Assembly (NCBI RefSeq): GCF_031882575.1
Contig: NZ_CP134772.1
Location: 1,693,001 to 1,757,000 of the forward strand
Direction: 5' to 3'
DNA from: Pseudomonas sp. VD-NE ins
GTDB taxonomy: Bacteria > Pseudomonadota > Gammaproteobacteria > Pseudomonadales > Pseudomonadaceae
DNA: 64,000 nucleotides
The translations under genes were made by a program, and so were the position numbers. Below, in pieces: positions 47,288 to 55,204 of the stretch; the first letter of the stretch is position 1; each line of letters starts with the position of its first letter. The notes under the pieces were generated by a model. That model was given only the letters and a program-made list of their open reading frames with translations, made no database searches and was not told the DNA's origin.

Positions 47288-47917
47288 GTGAGTCAATTTT
47301 TCCAGATACATCCGGAAAACCCGCAAGCGCGCCTGATAAAACAGGCGGTCGAGATCATCCGCAAGGGCGGGGTGGTGATTTATCCCACGGACTCTTCCTA
47401 CGCCATCGGTTGCCAAATCGGCGACAAGACTGCCATCGAGCGCGTGAGACGCCTGCGTCAGCTCGATGAAAAGCACAACTTCGCGCTGATCTGCAGCGAC
47501 CTGTCGCAACTGGGCAATTACGCCAAGATCGACACCGGCACCTTCCGTATTCTCAAGGCGCATTTGCCGGGGCCGTACACCTTCATTCTCAACGCCACCC
47601 GCGAAGTGCCGCGTCTTTTGCTGCATCCGAAGAAGCGCACCATCGGCCTGCGTGTGCCGAGCCATCCGATCGCGCTGGCGCTGCTGGCCGAACTCGGCGA
47701 GCCACTGATGAGCGTGACGCTGATCATGCCCGGCGACGAAGACCCGCTCAGCGATCCGTACGAAATGCGCCAATTGCTCGAGCACCAAGTGGACTTGATC
47801 GTCGACGGCGGCTTCGGCGGTATCAAAGCTTCGACGGTGATCGACCTGACCGGTGACGATCCGGAAGTGGTCCGCGTCGGTTGTGGCGATCCGACGCCGT
47901 TCATGGTCGAGGCCTGA
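47288..47917 (+). CDS. yciO: YciO/Sua5/YrdC-family protein (threonylcarbamoyl-AMP synthase-like)
   Basis: A 209-residue protein. The GTG start at 47288 follows AGGTAGAG and gives MSQFFQIHPENPQARLI; the longer frame from 47036 lies within the PHP gene. YrdC-domain features: EIIRKGGVVIYPTDSSYAIG, RVRRLRQLDEKHNFALICSD, GPYTFILNAT and IGLRVPSHPIALALL. The true tRNA t6A enzyme TsaC is usually a separate gene, so this is the YciO paralog, whose physiological role is unsettled. Overlaps neither neighbour; scpA begins directly after its stop. Confidence 0.9.
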   Translation: MSQFFQIHPENPQARLIKQAVEIIRKGGVVIYPTDSSYAIGCQIGDKTAIERVRRLRQLDEKHNFALICSDLSQLGNYAKIDTGTFRILKAHLPGPYTFILNATREVPRLLLHPKKRTIGLRVPSHPIALALLAELGEPLMSVTLIMPGDEDPLSDPYEMRQLLEHQVDLIVDGGFGGIKASTVIDLTGDDPEVVRVGCGDPTPFMVEA

Positions 47918-48739
47918 ATGTCCGCAGTGGAAACCGTGGTCGATCCTCAGGCCGGCGCTCAGCAGGAGCTGCCGTTTGCCATGGTCTATGGCCAGGCGGT
48001 CATGGAAATGCCGCTGGACCTGTACATCCCGCCGGATGCGCTGGAAGTCTTTCTTGAAGCCTTTGAAGGCCCGCTCGACCTGCTGCTGTACCTGATCCGC
48101 AAACAGAACATCAACATCCTCGACATCCCGGTGGCGGAAATCACCCGTCAGTACATGGGCTATGTCGAGTTAATGCAGTCGGTGCGCCTGGAACTCGCGG
48201 CCGAGTATCTGGTGATGGCCGCGATGCTCGCCGAGATCAAGTCGCGCATGCTCCTGCCGCGCGCCGAAACCGTCGAAGACGAAGAAGACGACCCGCGCGC
48301 CGAGCTGATCCGCCGCTTGCAGGAATACGAGCGCTTCAAGGCTGCTGCCGAAGGCATTGACGGCTTGAGCCGGGTCGGTCGCGATGTCATCGTGCCCAAG
48401 CTCGACGCACCGGAAGCCCGGGCGCGCAAGCTGTTGCCGGATGTCGCGCTGGAAGAGATTTTGATGTGCATGGCCGAAGTGCTGCGCCGTGGCGATATGT
48501 TTGAAAGCCACCAGGTCAGCCGCGAGGCGCTGTCCACCCGTGAGCGCATGAGTGATGTGCTGGAACGGCTCAAGGGCGGCGGTTTTGTGCCGTTCGTCGA
48601 GCTGTTCACCGCCGAAGAGGGCAGGTTGGGTGTGGTGGTGACCTTTATGGCGATCCTTGAACTGGTCAAGGAATCCTTGGTCGAGCTGGTGCAGAATGAG
48701 CCGTTCGCTGCGATCCACGTGCGAGCCCGAGCCGAATAA
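47918..48739 (+). CDS. scpA: Segregation and condensation protein A
   Basis: A 273-residue kleisin of the SMC-ScpAB chromosome condensin. The family core begins EVFLEAFEGPLDLLLYLIRK near residue 46 and includes NINILDIPVAEITRQYMGYV, AAEYLVMAAMLAEIKSRMLL and the C-terminal winged helix (TFMAILELVKESLVELVQ). The ATG abuts the stop of yciO. scpB follows 11 bases downstream. The first 45 residues are a variable leader; a later start is possible. Confidence 0.95.
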   Translation: MSAVETVVDPQAGAQQELPFAMVYGQAVMEMPLDLYIPPDALEVFLEAFEGPLDLLLYLIRKQNINILDIPVAEITRQYMGYVELMQSVRLELAAEYLVMAAMLAEIKSRMLLPRAETVEDEEDDPRAELIRRLQEYERFKAAAEGIDGLSRVGRDVIVPKLDAPEARARKLLPDVALEEILMCMAEVLRRGDMFESHQVSREALSTRERMSDVLERLKGGGFVPFVELFTAEEGRLGVVVTFMAILELVKESLVELVQNEPFAAIHVRARAE

Positions 48740-48750
48740 CGAGTCGAAAC

Positions 48751-49746
48751 ATGAACCTGACTGAACCCCGCGAGCTGGCCCCCCTGCTTGAAGCCTTTCT
48801 GTTGGCCTCGGGAAAGCCGCAATCCCTTGAGCGCCTGTTCGAACTGTTCGAAGAGGGCGAACGGCCCGAGCCTGCGGTTTTCAAGAAAGCCCTGACCCTG
48901 CTGGGCAAGTCCTGCGAGGGCCGCGCGTTCGAACTCAAGGAGGTCTCGTCGGGCTATCGCTTGCAGATCCGCGAGAAATTTTCGCCGTGGGTCGGCCGCC
49001 TCTGGGAAGAGCGCCCGCAGCGTTATTCCCGTGCGCTGTTGGAAACCATTGCGCTGATTGCCTATCGCCAGCCGATCACCCGTGGCGAGATCGAAGACGT
49101 GCGTGGCGTGGCGGTAAACAGCAACATCGTCAAAACCTTGCTGGAGCGTGAGTGGATCCGCGTCGTCGGCTACCGCGATGTGCCGGGCAAGCCAGCGATG
49201 TTTGCCACCACCAAGATGTTCCTTGATCACTTCAACCTGAAAAATCTCGAAGACCTGCCGCCGCTGGCTGAACTGCGCGAAATGGAGACCGACCCGGTGC
49301 TCGATTTCGACGACGTGCCGGTGCCGCAAGGTTTGCAGGAACTGGCCGATGCCAGCGCCGAGCCGGAGGAGGAGAAGGAAGAAACCAGTTTCCATACGTT
49401 GCTGCTGGAACTGGACAGCATGGAGGAGGGGATCAAGACCGACTTTGACGATTTGCTGCGGGATGCGGTGGATGGTGAGGCACCGACGGTTGATGCAGAA
49501 ACCGAGACTGAGCCTGAGCCACAGATCGCCGAGCCCACCATCGAAGTTGAACTTGAAGCCGAGCCAGAAGCCGAACCGGAAGAGGACATTCTTGGCGTCG
49601 CCGAAGCCCGCGAAAAGCTGTTGGCTGCCGTCGCCGCCCTCGAACAACCGGCGCCAGAACTCGAACCGGAGCTGAGCGAAGAAGAAGCCGAGGCCCGCGC
49701 CCTGGCCGAAGCCATCGAAGCCGAACGCCGCGAGTTCGAAGACTGA
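48751..49746 (+). CDS. scpB: Segregation and condensation protein B with acidic C-terminal extension
   Basis: A 331-residue protein. Two winged-helix domains make up residues about 1-170 (LLEAFLLASGKPQSLERLFE; TIALIAYRQPITRGEIEDVRG; TTKMFLDHFNLKNLEDLPPL). The remaining 150 residues are a Glu/Ala/Pro-rich tail (ETETEPEPQIAEPTIEVELE) much longer than typical ScpB (about 200 residues), common in Pseudomonas. It partners ScpA and SMC/MksB-type ATPases. Same operon as scpA. Confidence 0.95.
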   Translation: MNLTEPRELAPLLEAFLLASGKPQSLERLFELFEEGERPEPAVFKKALTLLGKSCEGRAFELKEVSSGYRLQIREKFSPWVGRLWEERPQRYSRALLETIALIAYRQPITRGEIEDVRGVAVNSNIVKTLLEREWIRVVGYRDVPGKPAMFATTKMFLDHFNLKNLEDLPPLAELREMETDPVLDFDDVPVPQGLQELADASAEPEEEKEETSFHTLLLELDSMEEGIKTDFDDLLRDAVDGEAPTVDAETETEPEPQIAEPTIEVELEAEPEAEPEEDILGVAEAREKLLAAVAALEQPAPELEPELSEEEAEARALAEAIEAERREFED

Positions 49747-49755
49747 GTGGCGCCG

Positions 49756-49830
49756 AAAAGATCGCAGCCTTCGGCAGCTCCTACATTGGAATGCGTCCCC
49801 GGTAGGAGCTGCCGAAGGCTGCGATCTTTT
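49756..49830. repeat. REP palindrome pair (GTAGGAGCTGCCGAAGGCTGCGATC type)
   Basis: Inverted copies of AAAAGATCGCAGCCTTCGGC face each other between scpB and the DUF1289 gene. Confidence 0.85.
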
Positions 49831-49850
49831 GATCTCCCAAAGGTACCCAA

Positions 49851-50042
49851 ATGAGTTCGACAAAAGACCCGTGCATCAGCCTCTGCAAATTCAGCGACGA
49901 CATCTGCCTCGGCTGCGGCCGCAGCAAGCGTGAAATCAAAGCCTGGAAGAAACTCGACAAGGACGACAAGCGCAGCGTACTGGCCGAAGCCGCACTGCGC
50001 CTGATCAAACTTGGCGGCGCCGGTCGGCGGAAAAAGAAATAA
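49851..50042 (+). CDS. DUF1289 small cysteine-motif protein
   Basis: A 63-residue protein with four cysteines in the DUF1289 pattern DPCISLCKFSDDICLGCGRS (Cys8, 12, 19, 22), probably a metal or Fe-S site, followed by EIKAWKKLDKDDKRSVL and a basic tail GRRKKK. Function unknown. Sits between scpB and rluB. Confidence 0.9.
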   Translation: MSSTKDPCISLCKFSDDICLGCGRSKREIKAWKKLDKDDKRSVLAEAALRLIKLGGAGRRKKK

Positions 50043-50196
50043 CTGTCGATCGATCAGCTAGTCTCTGATGCGCGACGGCGCACATCCGCGTATGATTCGC
50101 GACCCTTCGCCGATCCCTTCGGCCGAGAACCCAGATTTCAATGCTTCAGGCGCCCAATTCAGAGTGCTTGAACAGACCACACCGGGAGGTGCCCAG

Positions 50197-51417
50197 ATGA
50201 GTGACATCAATCAGAAAGACGACCAGGAAATCGGCCCAGCAGGCGAAAAGCTGCAGAAAGTCCTCGCCCGTATCGGCGTCGGCTCGCGCCGTGACGTGGA
50301 ATCCTGGATCAGCCAGGGCCGGATCAAGGTCAATGGCAAAGACGCCACCCTCGGTCTGCGCGTCGACATGCACGACGCCATCACTATTGATGGCAAGGTG
50401 ATCAAGCGCGAAGAGGCTGCCGAATCGGTGCGCCGCGTGATCATGTACAACAAACCCGATGGCGAGATCTGCACCCGTGACGACCCGGAAGGCCGTCCGA
50501 CCGTGTTCGACAAGCTGCCGCGCCCGAAAGAAGGCCGCTGGATCAACATCGGTCGTCTCGACATCAACACCACCGGTCTGCTGATGTTCACCACCGACGG
50601 TGAGCTGGCCAACCGCTTGATGCACCCGTCCTACGAGATGGACCGTGAGTACGCCGTGCGTGTACGCGGTGAAGTCGACGACGAAATGATCGAGCGCCTG
50701 AAGGCCGGCGTTGTGCTGGAAGACGGCCCGGCCAAGTTCACCGACATCAAACAGGCACCGGGCGGCGAAGGCTTCAACCACTGGTATCACTGCGTGGTGA
50801 TGGAAGGTCGTAACCGTGAGGTTCGTCGCCTGTGGGAATCCCAAGGTCTGGTGGTCAGCCGTCTGAAGCGCGTGCGTTTCGGCCCGGTGTTCCTCAACTC
50901 CGACCTGCCGATGGGCCGCTGGCGCGAAATGAGCCAGTACGAAGTCGACATCCTCAGCGCTGAAGTCGGCCTGACGCCAGTAGCGATGCCGCAACTGAAC
51001 GCCAAGAGCAAAGACAAGCTTGAGCGCATGCAGCGCAAATCGTCGCGTCCGATGGGCAAGACCGAGCGCGTGCGCACCCTGCGTCCAGCCGCTGGCGCGC
51101 CGACCGGCCCACGCCCGAGCCGTGAACCGCAGATCGAAGGCGAGCGTCCGGGTCGCAAACCGGTTGCCCGTGACGGCGAGCGCGCACCGCGTCCGGCCAA
51201 CGGTCGCACCGAGCGTGGCGAACGTGGCGCACCTGCTGGTCGCGGTACGCCAGTGGCTGATCGTCCAGCGGACACCACCAATAAGCGTCCGGCCAAGCCT
51301 GCGCCGAAGCGTCCGGGGATCAAGCTGGTTGACGGTGACAAGCCGTCGGGCAAGCGCCGTGGCGCGCCGGCCGGTTCCGGTCAGCGTCCGGGGTTTGGTC
51401 GCAAAAAGCCGGAATAA
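50197..51417 (+). CDS. rluB: 23S rRNA pseudouridine(2605) synthase RluB
   Basis: A 406-residue enzyme starting MSDINQKDDQEIGPAGEKLQ at 50197 with GGGAGGT upstream; the frame extends to 50068 without family sequence. S4 domain: KLQKVLARIGVGSRRDVESW. Catalytic domain: NIGRLDINTTGLLMFTTDGE with the catalytic Asp, MHPSYEMDREYAVRVRG, and MEGRNREVRRLWESQGLVVS. The last 110 residues are a Pro/Arg/Lys-rich disordered tail (GERPGRKPVARDGERAPRPA) that may bind RNA. Clustering with scpA/scpB is common. Terminator follows. Confidence 0.95.
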   Translation: MSDINQKDDQEIGPAGEKLQKVLARIGVGSRRDVESWISQGRIKVNGKDATLGLRVDMHDAITIDGKVIKREEAAESVRRVIMYNKPDGEICTRDDPEGRPTVFDKLPRPKEGRWINIGRLDINTTGLLMFTTDGELANRLMHPSYEMDREYAVRVRGEVDDEMIERLKAGVVLEDGPAKFTDIKQAPGGEGFNHWYHCVVMEGRNREVRRLWESQGLVVSRLKRVRFGPVFLNSDLPMGRWREMSQYEVDILSAEVGLTPVAMPQLNAKSKDKLERMQRKSSRPMGKTERVRTLRPAAGAPTGPRPSREPQIEGERPGRKPVARDGERAPRPANGRTERGERGAPAGRGTPVADRPADTTNKRPAKPAPKRPGIKLVDGDKPSGKRRGAPAGSGQRPGFGRKKPE

Positions 51418-51460
51418 GGCAGTTGTGAGCTTCTAGCGGCAAGCTTCAAGCCAAAGCAGA

Positions 51461-51490
51461 AACGCCAACCTCAGGGTTGGCGTTTTTTTT
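51461..51490 (+). terminator. Rho-independent terminator after rluB
   Basis: AACGCCAACC-TCAG-GGTTGGCGTT followed by a T-run; 10-bp perfect stem. Confidence 0.95.
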
Positions 51491-51521
51491 CGTCTGGCGA
51501 AAGGTATGTGGTGCTTTTGAG

Positions 51522-51625
51522 GGCCTCATCGCTGGCAAGCCAGCTCCCACATGGATCTGCGGTGTTCACAGGATTTATGCAGCGCAACAAAAAACTGTGG
51601 GAGCTGGCTTGCCAGCGATGAGGCC
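51522..51625. repeat. REP palindrome pair (GCTGGCAAGCCAGCTCCCACA type)
   Basis: Inverted copies of GGCCTCATCGCTGGCAAGCC between the convergent rluB and M29-like genes. Confidence 0.85.
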
Positions 51626-51649
51626 AATGCAGCCACCTAATTTGCAGGA

Positions 51650-52615
51650 TCAGAACACAAACCGGCCATCAAACACCGGCTTGTCATCCAGCGCCAAAAC
51701 ACCGCCAGAAAAGATCAAGTCCAGGTGATGGCTGCCCTTGGCCCCGCCACCCAACCCCAGATGCAACCCGCAATGCCGCTCCTCAAACCCGGCATTACGC
51801 GCATACAAATCCTTCACGCCTTCATTGGTGCCAATCCCCAACTCTTCAATCCGCCGGTTCGAAGGATTGGCGTCCAGGTATTTGTTGAAATCATGCTCCA
51901 GCCCCGGCACCTCGGTGGCGATGCGGAGGATGGTCGAGTTCTCGATCCATAGCTCCAGCGGCGATTCCAGCACGCCGTACTTGCGCGCAAACGGGATGGT
52001 GCTGAGGAACGTGCCCTTGAATTTCACATGGCCGTTGATGGCCTCGCTGTGCGTGGCGATTTCGCCGGGGGCCAGGTCGAAGTTGCCGACACCGTTGATA
52101 TCGGTCCACTTCTTGATGCTGCTCAGCGGCGTTTCAAACCATGAGCCGTCGTCGTCCTTGAAACTCAGCGTGGTCGCCTGAGACATGCGCTGGATCAGGT
52201 GGCTGTTGAGCCCGGCAATCCGCTGCGGGGTGACGCTGAACGTGTCGTAGAAATAATCGCCGTAATCCTTGAACAGCAGCGACTTCTTCCAGTTTTCCGC
52301 CATCACGCCTTGCAACGCGCGGACGAATTCCGGGCCGTCGGGGCGCGGGTTGGGCAGGGTGGAAGAGTCGTAGAAGAAAATGTACAGATCGCTGTCGGTG
52401 ATAGCCGAGGTCAGCGTTGCGGTGCTTTCCAGGTCCAGACGTCGGGCGCTGAACTGGAAACGAGGATGATCGTCAGCCTGCTCGGCGATGGCGCCGGTCA
52501 GCGCTTCGTAATCAGCCGTGTGGCCGAGCAATACCTTAGCCGAGTCGATGCCGGCAAGGGCAGGGTGGTGTTCGAGGTAGTAAAGGAAATGCGAGATCGC
52601 GCGGGGCTTATCCAT
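51650..52615 (-). CDS. M29 aminopeptidase-like protein
   Basis: A 321-residue cytosolic protein starting MDKPRAISHFLYYLEHHPAL at 52615, with AGGGAGGACT upstream. It resembles the aminopeptidase T/M29 fold: an N-terminal alpha/beta part (SAKVLLGHTADYEALTGAIA) and a C-terminal metal-ligand region with ELGIGTNEGV, HCGLHLGLGGG and SHHLDLIFSG, where Glu and His ligands of M29 enzymes lie. Overall similarity is modest, so peptidase activity is uncertain. A 45-codon gene lies immediately upstream on the same strand; together they suggest an enzyme paired with a small peptide. Confidence 0.65.
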   Translation of the reverse strand: MDKPRAISHFLYYLEHHPALAGIDSAKVLLGHTADYEALTGAIAEQADDHPRFQFSARRLDLESTATLTSAITDSDLYIFFYDSSTLPNPRPDGPEFVRALQGVMAENWKKSLLFKDYGDYFYDTFSVTPQRIAGLNSHLIQRMSQATTLSFKDDDGSWFETPLSSIKKWTDINGVGNFDLAPGEIATHSEAINGHVKFKGTFLSTIPFARKYGVLESPLELWIENSTILRIATEVPGLEHDFNKYLDANPSNRRIEELGIGTNEGVKDLYARNAGFEERHCGLHLGLGGGAKGSHHLDLIFSGGVLALDDKPVFDGRFVF

Positions 52616-52645
52616 GAGTCCTCCCTGACTGACCGTGAAGAAAGC

Positions 52646-52676
52646 GGCAGACACGACCGGCCGGATCGTGCCTGCC
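52646..52676 (-). promoter_or_regulatory. Hairpin between the small-peptide gene and the M29-like gene
   Basis: On the minus strand GGCAGGCACGA pairs with TCGTGTCTGCC across a nine-base loop (11 pairs, one G-U), with no T-run after it. It sits in the 71-base gap and could give more peptide than enzyme mRNA by partial termination or 3'-end protection. Confidence 0.55.
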
Positions 52677-52686
52677 CGGGGATGTC

Positions 52687-52824
52687 TTACAGAGGCCACA
52701 TCGCCGTGCCGAACGGAACTACCGCGTCGGCTTGCATCATTTCTACAGCCGCCTCGTGGGTCGGTGCTTCAAACCATTCGTCCAGTTGCAGTTCGGTATC
52801 CAAGTCTTTTTCCAGTGCTTGCAT
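52687..52824 (-). CDS. 45-residue peptide, candidate precursor peptide
   Basis: A 45-codon frame starting at 52824 with TAGGAGATCGACC before the ATG, a strong ribosome site. The peptide opens MQALEKDLDTELQLDEWFEA (acidic, amphipathic, leader-like) and ends in the hydrophobic, Pro/Gly/Trp-containing VVPFGTAMWPL (residues 35-45). Acidic leader plus short core-like tail, an mRNA hairpin and an enzyme gene downstream are typical of peptide natural-product operons. No known precursor family is recognised. An AT-rich promoter region lies upstream (52900-53000). Confidence 0.6.
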   Translation of the reverse strand: MQALEKDLDTELQLDEWFEAPTHEAAVEMMQADAVVPFGTAMWPL

Positions 52825-52839
52825 GGTCGATCTCCTAGA

Positions 52840-53139
52840 TGACTTTCACGGTTGTGACTGGCCGGTCGAGGTGGCCGGCAAGACGTGAAGAACCTAGTTC
52901 AGGGACTTTTGTAATGCAAAAAATTATTCATTTAATTTTTAAATAGACTTTTTATTCTGTTTTTCAGCAGCGGTTTTCTTATTTGAAAACAAAAAACTAA
53001 GTCGCGTTTTTCATTAGCAAGCTAGCTACCGTCAATTTGCAGACGTCCGACAGAATTTTCTGAAATGGAAACCTTGCGTTACGCATCGTAAAGAAATGTT
53101 TACGAAAAACACGATAAAACCGAGTGAAACCAACCCGCC
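52840..53139. promoter_or_regulatory. AT-rich promoter region of the small-peptide operon
   Basis: About 300 bases without a convincing gene. Bases 52915-53000 are very AT-rich (ATTTAATTTTTAAATAGAC), unlike the surroundings. On the minus strand TTGCAT and TACAAA lie near 52905-52920. Probably the promoter for the leftward peptide gene; a low-complexity origin cannot be excluded. Confidence 0.45.
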
Positions 53140-53283
53140 ATGAGCGCTGTAAGGAAAAGCTGCCGAAGCCTGCATGACCGTGGGCTGCGAGGGGCTCTGG
53201 CGCGCTTGTTTCAGCCGCGTTTGCAGGGTGAGATGCGCCTCATGCCTGTCGTGCAGGTGCATAACAAGAAGGAGGCGCAATGA
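53140..53283 (+). CDS. Candidate 47-residue small ORF
   Basis: The ATG at 53140 opens a frame reading MSAVRKSCRSLHDRGLRGAL and ending VVQVHNKKEAQ. Its TGA overlaps the ATG of the next small frame (ATGA). The peptide is basic with few hydrophobic residues. No good ribosome site precedes it. The overlap with the next frame is the main support. Confidence 0.3.
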   Translation: MSAVRKSCRSLHDRGLRGALARLFQPRLQGEMRLMPVVQVHNKKEAQ

Positions 53284-53426
53284 ACGCCGTGACTGATCTC
53301 CACCTCTCTCCGTGGGACGGTTTTTTCCTCGTCCACGCCGATGGCCTGCAAAGGCCTGACTCAATTTTTGCAGCCGCTCGAGTGTCTCGAGGCGGACACA
53401 CGCAATCCCGGCAAACGCCACGCTGA
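53280..53426 (+). CDS. Candidate 48-residue small ORF
   Basis: The ATG at 53280 is preceded by AAGAAGGAGGCGCA, an excellent ribosome-binding site. The peptide reads MNAVTDLHLSPWDGFFLVHA and ends SRQTPR. It overlaps the previous small frame by ATGA and ends shortly before the permease promoter. No family recognised. Confidence 0.4.
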   Translation: MNAVTDLHLSPWDGFFLVHADGLQRPDSIFAAARVSRGGHTQSRQTPR

Positions 53427-53437
53427 TCCAGCGGGGT

Positions 53438-53466
53438 CTGGCAGCAGGGGGTTAGCGGTGTACAAT
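53438..53466 (+). promoter_or_regulatory. Candidate sigma70 promoter of the permease leader
   Basis: CTGGCA (53438-53443), 17 bases, then TACAAT (53461-53466). It would start an RNA of about 245 bases ahead of the permease ATG, containing hairpin CAAGGC-TACCC-GCCTTG (53511-53527) and the leader peptide at 53595. Confidence 0.5.
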
Positions 53467-53594
53467 GCGCCGCGTTTTAACTGTGACCCTCTGCGTAATC
53501 GCGCAAATCTCAAGGCTACCCGCCTTGTTCACTCCGTGGCGCCACAAGCGTTTCGGGTTCGATTTCGTCACAGATAAAAACAAACAGGTGACGC

Positions 53595-53657
53595 ATGACC
53601 GTTGTAAACAAGCTGAACTCCTGGTGCCTGCGCTGGGGTTTGATCGGGGCTGCCTGA
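53595..53657 (+). CDS. 20-residue Trp-containing leader peptide
   Basis: The ATG at 53595 after CAGGTGA opens MTVVNKLNSWCLRWGLIG, with Trp at positions 10 and 14, and stops at 53657, 60 bases before the permease. The 3' part of the frame (GGTTTGAT, 53637-53644) can pair with ATCAAACC (53692-53699) close to the permease ribosome site. This layout is that of an attenuation leader sensing tryptophan or charged tRNA-Trp. Confidence 0.5.
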   Translation: MTVVNKLNSWCLRWGLIGAA

Positions 53658-53717
53658 AATCGCAACCTTGCAGCAACGTCTACTGAACACCATCAAACCT
53701 TGCGTGAGACCTTTTTC

Positions 53718-55136
53718 ATGAGTGGACAACCCTCGCAATCAGGCGAGCTGAAACGCGGCCTGAAAAATCGCCACATTCAACTGATCGCCCTTGGTGGCGC
53801 GATCGGTACCGGATTGTTCCTCGGCTCGGCCGGGGTACTGAAATCCGCCGGCCCGTCGATGATCCTCGGCTACGCCATCTGCGGCTTCATCGCCTTCATG
53901 ATCATGCGCCAGCTCGGCGAGATGATTGTCGAAGAGCCGGTGGCCGGTTCCTTCAGCCATTTCGCGCACAAGTACTGGGGCGGCTTTGCCGGCTTCCTGT
54001 CGGGCTGGAACTGCTGGATTCTGTACATTCTGGTGGGCATGTCGGAGCTGACCGCGGTCGGCAAATACATCCACTACTGGGCGCCGGACATCCCGACCTG
54101 GGTGTCTGCGGCAGCCTTCTTCGTGCTGATCAACGCGATCAACCTGGCCAACGTCAAAGTCTTTGGTGAAGCCGAGTTCTGGTTCGCGATCATCAAGGTT
54201 GTGGCGATCGTCGGCATGATTGCGCTCGGCAGCTACCTGCTGGTCAGCGGCAACGGCGGCCCGCAAGCGTCGGTAACCAACCTGTGGTCGCACGGCGGGT
54301 TCTTCCCGAACGGGGTGAGCGGTCTGGTGATGGCCATGGCGATCATCATGTTCTCCTTCGGCGGTCTGGAAATGCTCGGTTTCACCGCTGCTGAAGCCGA
54401 CAAGCCGAAAACCGTGATCCCCAAAGCGATCAACCAGGTGATCTACCGGATCCTGATTTTCTACATCGGTGCACTGGTGATCCTGCTGTCGCTGACCCCA
54501 TGGGACAGTCTGCTGGAAACCCTCAACGCGTCCGGCGATTCGTACAGCGGCAGCCCGTTCGTGCAAGTGTTCTCGATGCTCGGCAGCAACACCGCCGCGC
54601 ACATCCTCAACTTTGTGGTGTTGACCGCAGCGTTGTCGGTGTACAACAGCGGCACCTACTGCAACAGCCGCATGCTGCTGGGCATGGCCGAGCAGGGCGA
54701 TGCGCCGAAAGGTCTGGCGAAGATCGACAAGCGCGGCGTGCCGGTGCGGTCGATCCTGGCTTCGGCGGCAGTGACACTGGTCGCTGTGTTGCTCAACTAC
54801 TTGATCCCACAGCACGCGCTGGAACTGCTGATGTCGCTGGTGGTTGCAACGCTGGTGATCAACTGGGCGATGATCAGCTTCTCGCACTTCAAGTTCCGTG
54901 AGCACATGAACAAGACTCAGCAGACGCCGCTGTTCAAGGCGCTGTGGTACCCGTACGGCAACTATATCTGCCTGGCGTTCGTCGCGTTCATCCTCGGCGT
55001 GATGCTGCTGATCCCGGGCATTCAGATCTCGGTGTATGCGATTCCGGTGTGGGTCGTGTTCATGTGGGTCTGCTACGTGATCAAGAACAAGCGCGGCGCG
55101 CAGCAGGCCGTGCACGCGACAGGTGCTGCCAAGTAA
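53718..55136 (+). CDS. aroP: Amino-acid permease, AroP/APC family
   Basis: A 472-residue transporter starting MSGQPSQSGELKRGLKNRHI at 53718 (a TTG at 53700 gives a poorer N-terminus). Twelve TM helices. APC hallmarks: IQLIALGGAIGTGLFLGSAG in TM1, MRQLGEMIVEEPVAGSFSHF, the FGGLEMLGFTAAEA segment (TM6), and NSRMLLGMAEQGDAP. The sequence fits the AroP/PheP/CycA group (aromatic amino acids, or D-Ala/Ser/Gly). The Trp-codon leader upstream favours aromatic amino acids. Proton-coupled import at the inner membrane. Terminator at 55156-55183. Confidence 0.85.
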   Translation: MSGQPSQSGELKRGLKNRHIQLIALGGAIGTGLFLGSAGVLKSAGPSMILGYAICGFIAFMIMRQLGEMIVEEPVAGSFSHFAHKYWGGFAGFLSGWNCWILYILVGMSELTAVGKYIHYWAPDIPTWVSAAAFFVLINAINLANVKVFGEAEFWFAIIKVVAIVGMIALGSYLLVSGNGGPQASVTNLWSHGGFFPNGVSGLVMAMAIIMFSFGGLEMLGFTAAEADKPKTVIPKAINQVIYRILIFYIGALVILLSLTPWDSLLETLNASGDSYSGSPFVQVFSMLGSNTAAHILNFVVLTAALSVYNSGTYCNSRMLLGMAEQGDAPKGLAKIDKRGVPVRSILASAAVTLVAVLLNYLIPQHALELLMSLVVATLVINWAMISFSHFKFREHMNKTQQTPLFKALWYPYGNYICLAFVAFILGVMLLIPGIQISVYAIPVWVVFMWVCYVIKNKRGAQQAVHATGAAK

Positions 55137-55155
55137 GCGCTGACGCAGAAACACA

Positions 55156-55183
55156 AAACCCGGCCGGAGTGCCGGGTTTTTTT
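55156..55183 (+). terminator. Rho-independent terminator after the permease
   Basis: AAACCCGGC-CGGAGT-GCCGGGTTT then T-run; also read by the convergent SHMT-like gene. Confidence 0.95.
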
Positions 55184-55204
55184 ATGGATGCAAATGTTGG
55201 GGCG

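Noticed and set aside
53032..53421. 129-codon minus-strand frame opposite the small ORFs
   Set aside because: No ribosome site and low-complexity Arg/Ser/Gln composition; nothing resembling a family.
53739..55154. 471-codon minus-strand frame opposite the permease
   Set aside because: Complement of a clear 12-TM permease gene; composition (His/Gln/Arg-rich) is that of a shadow frame.
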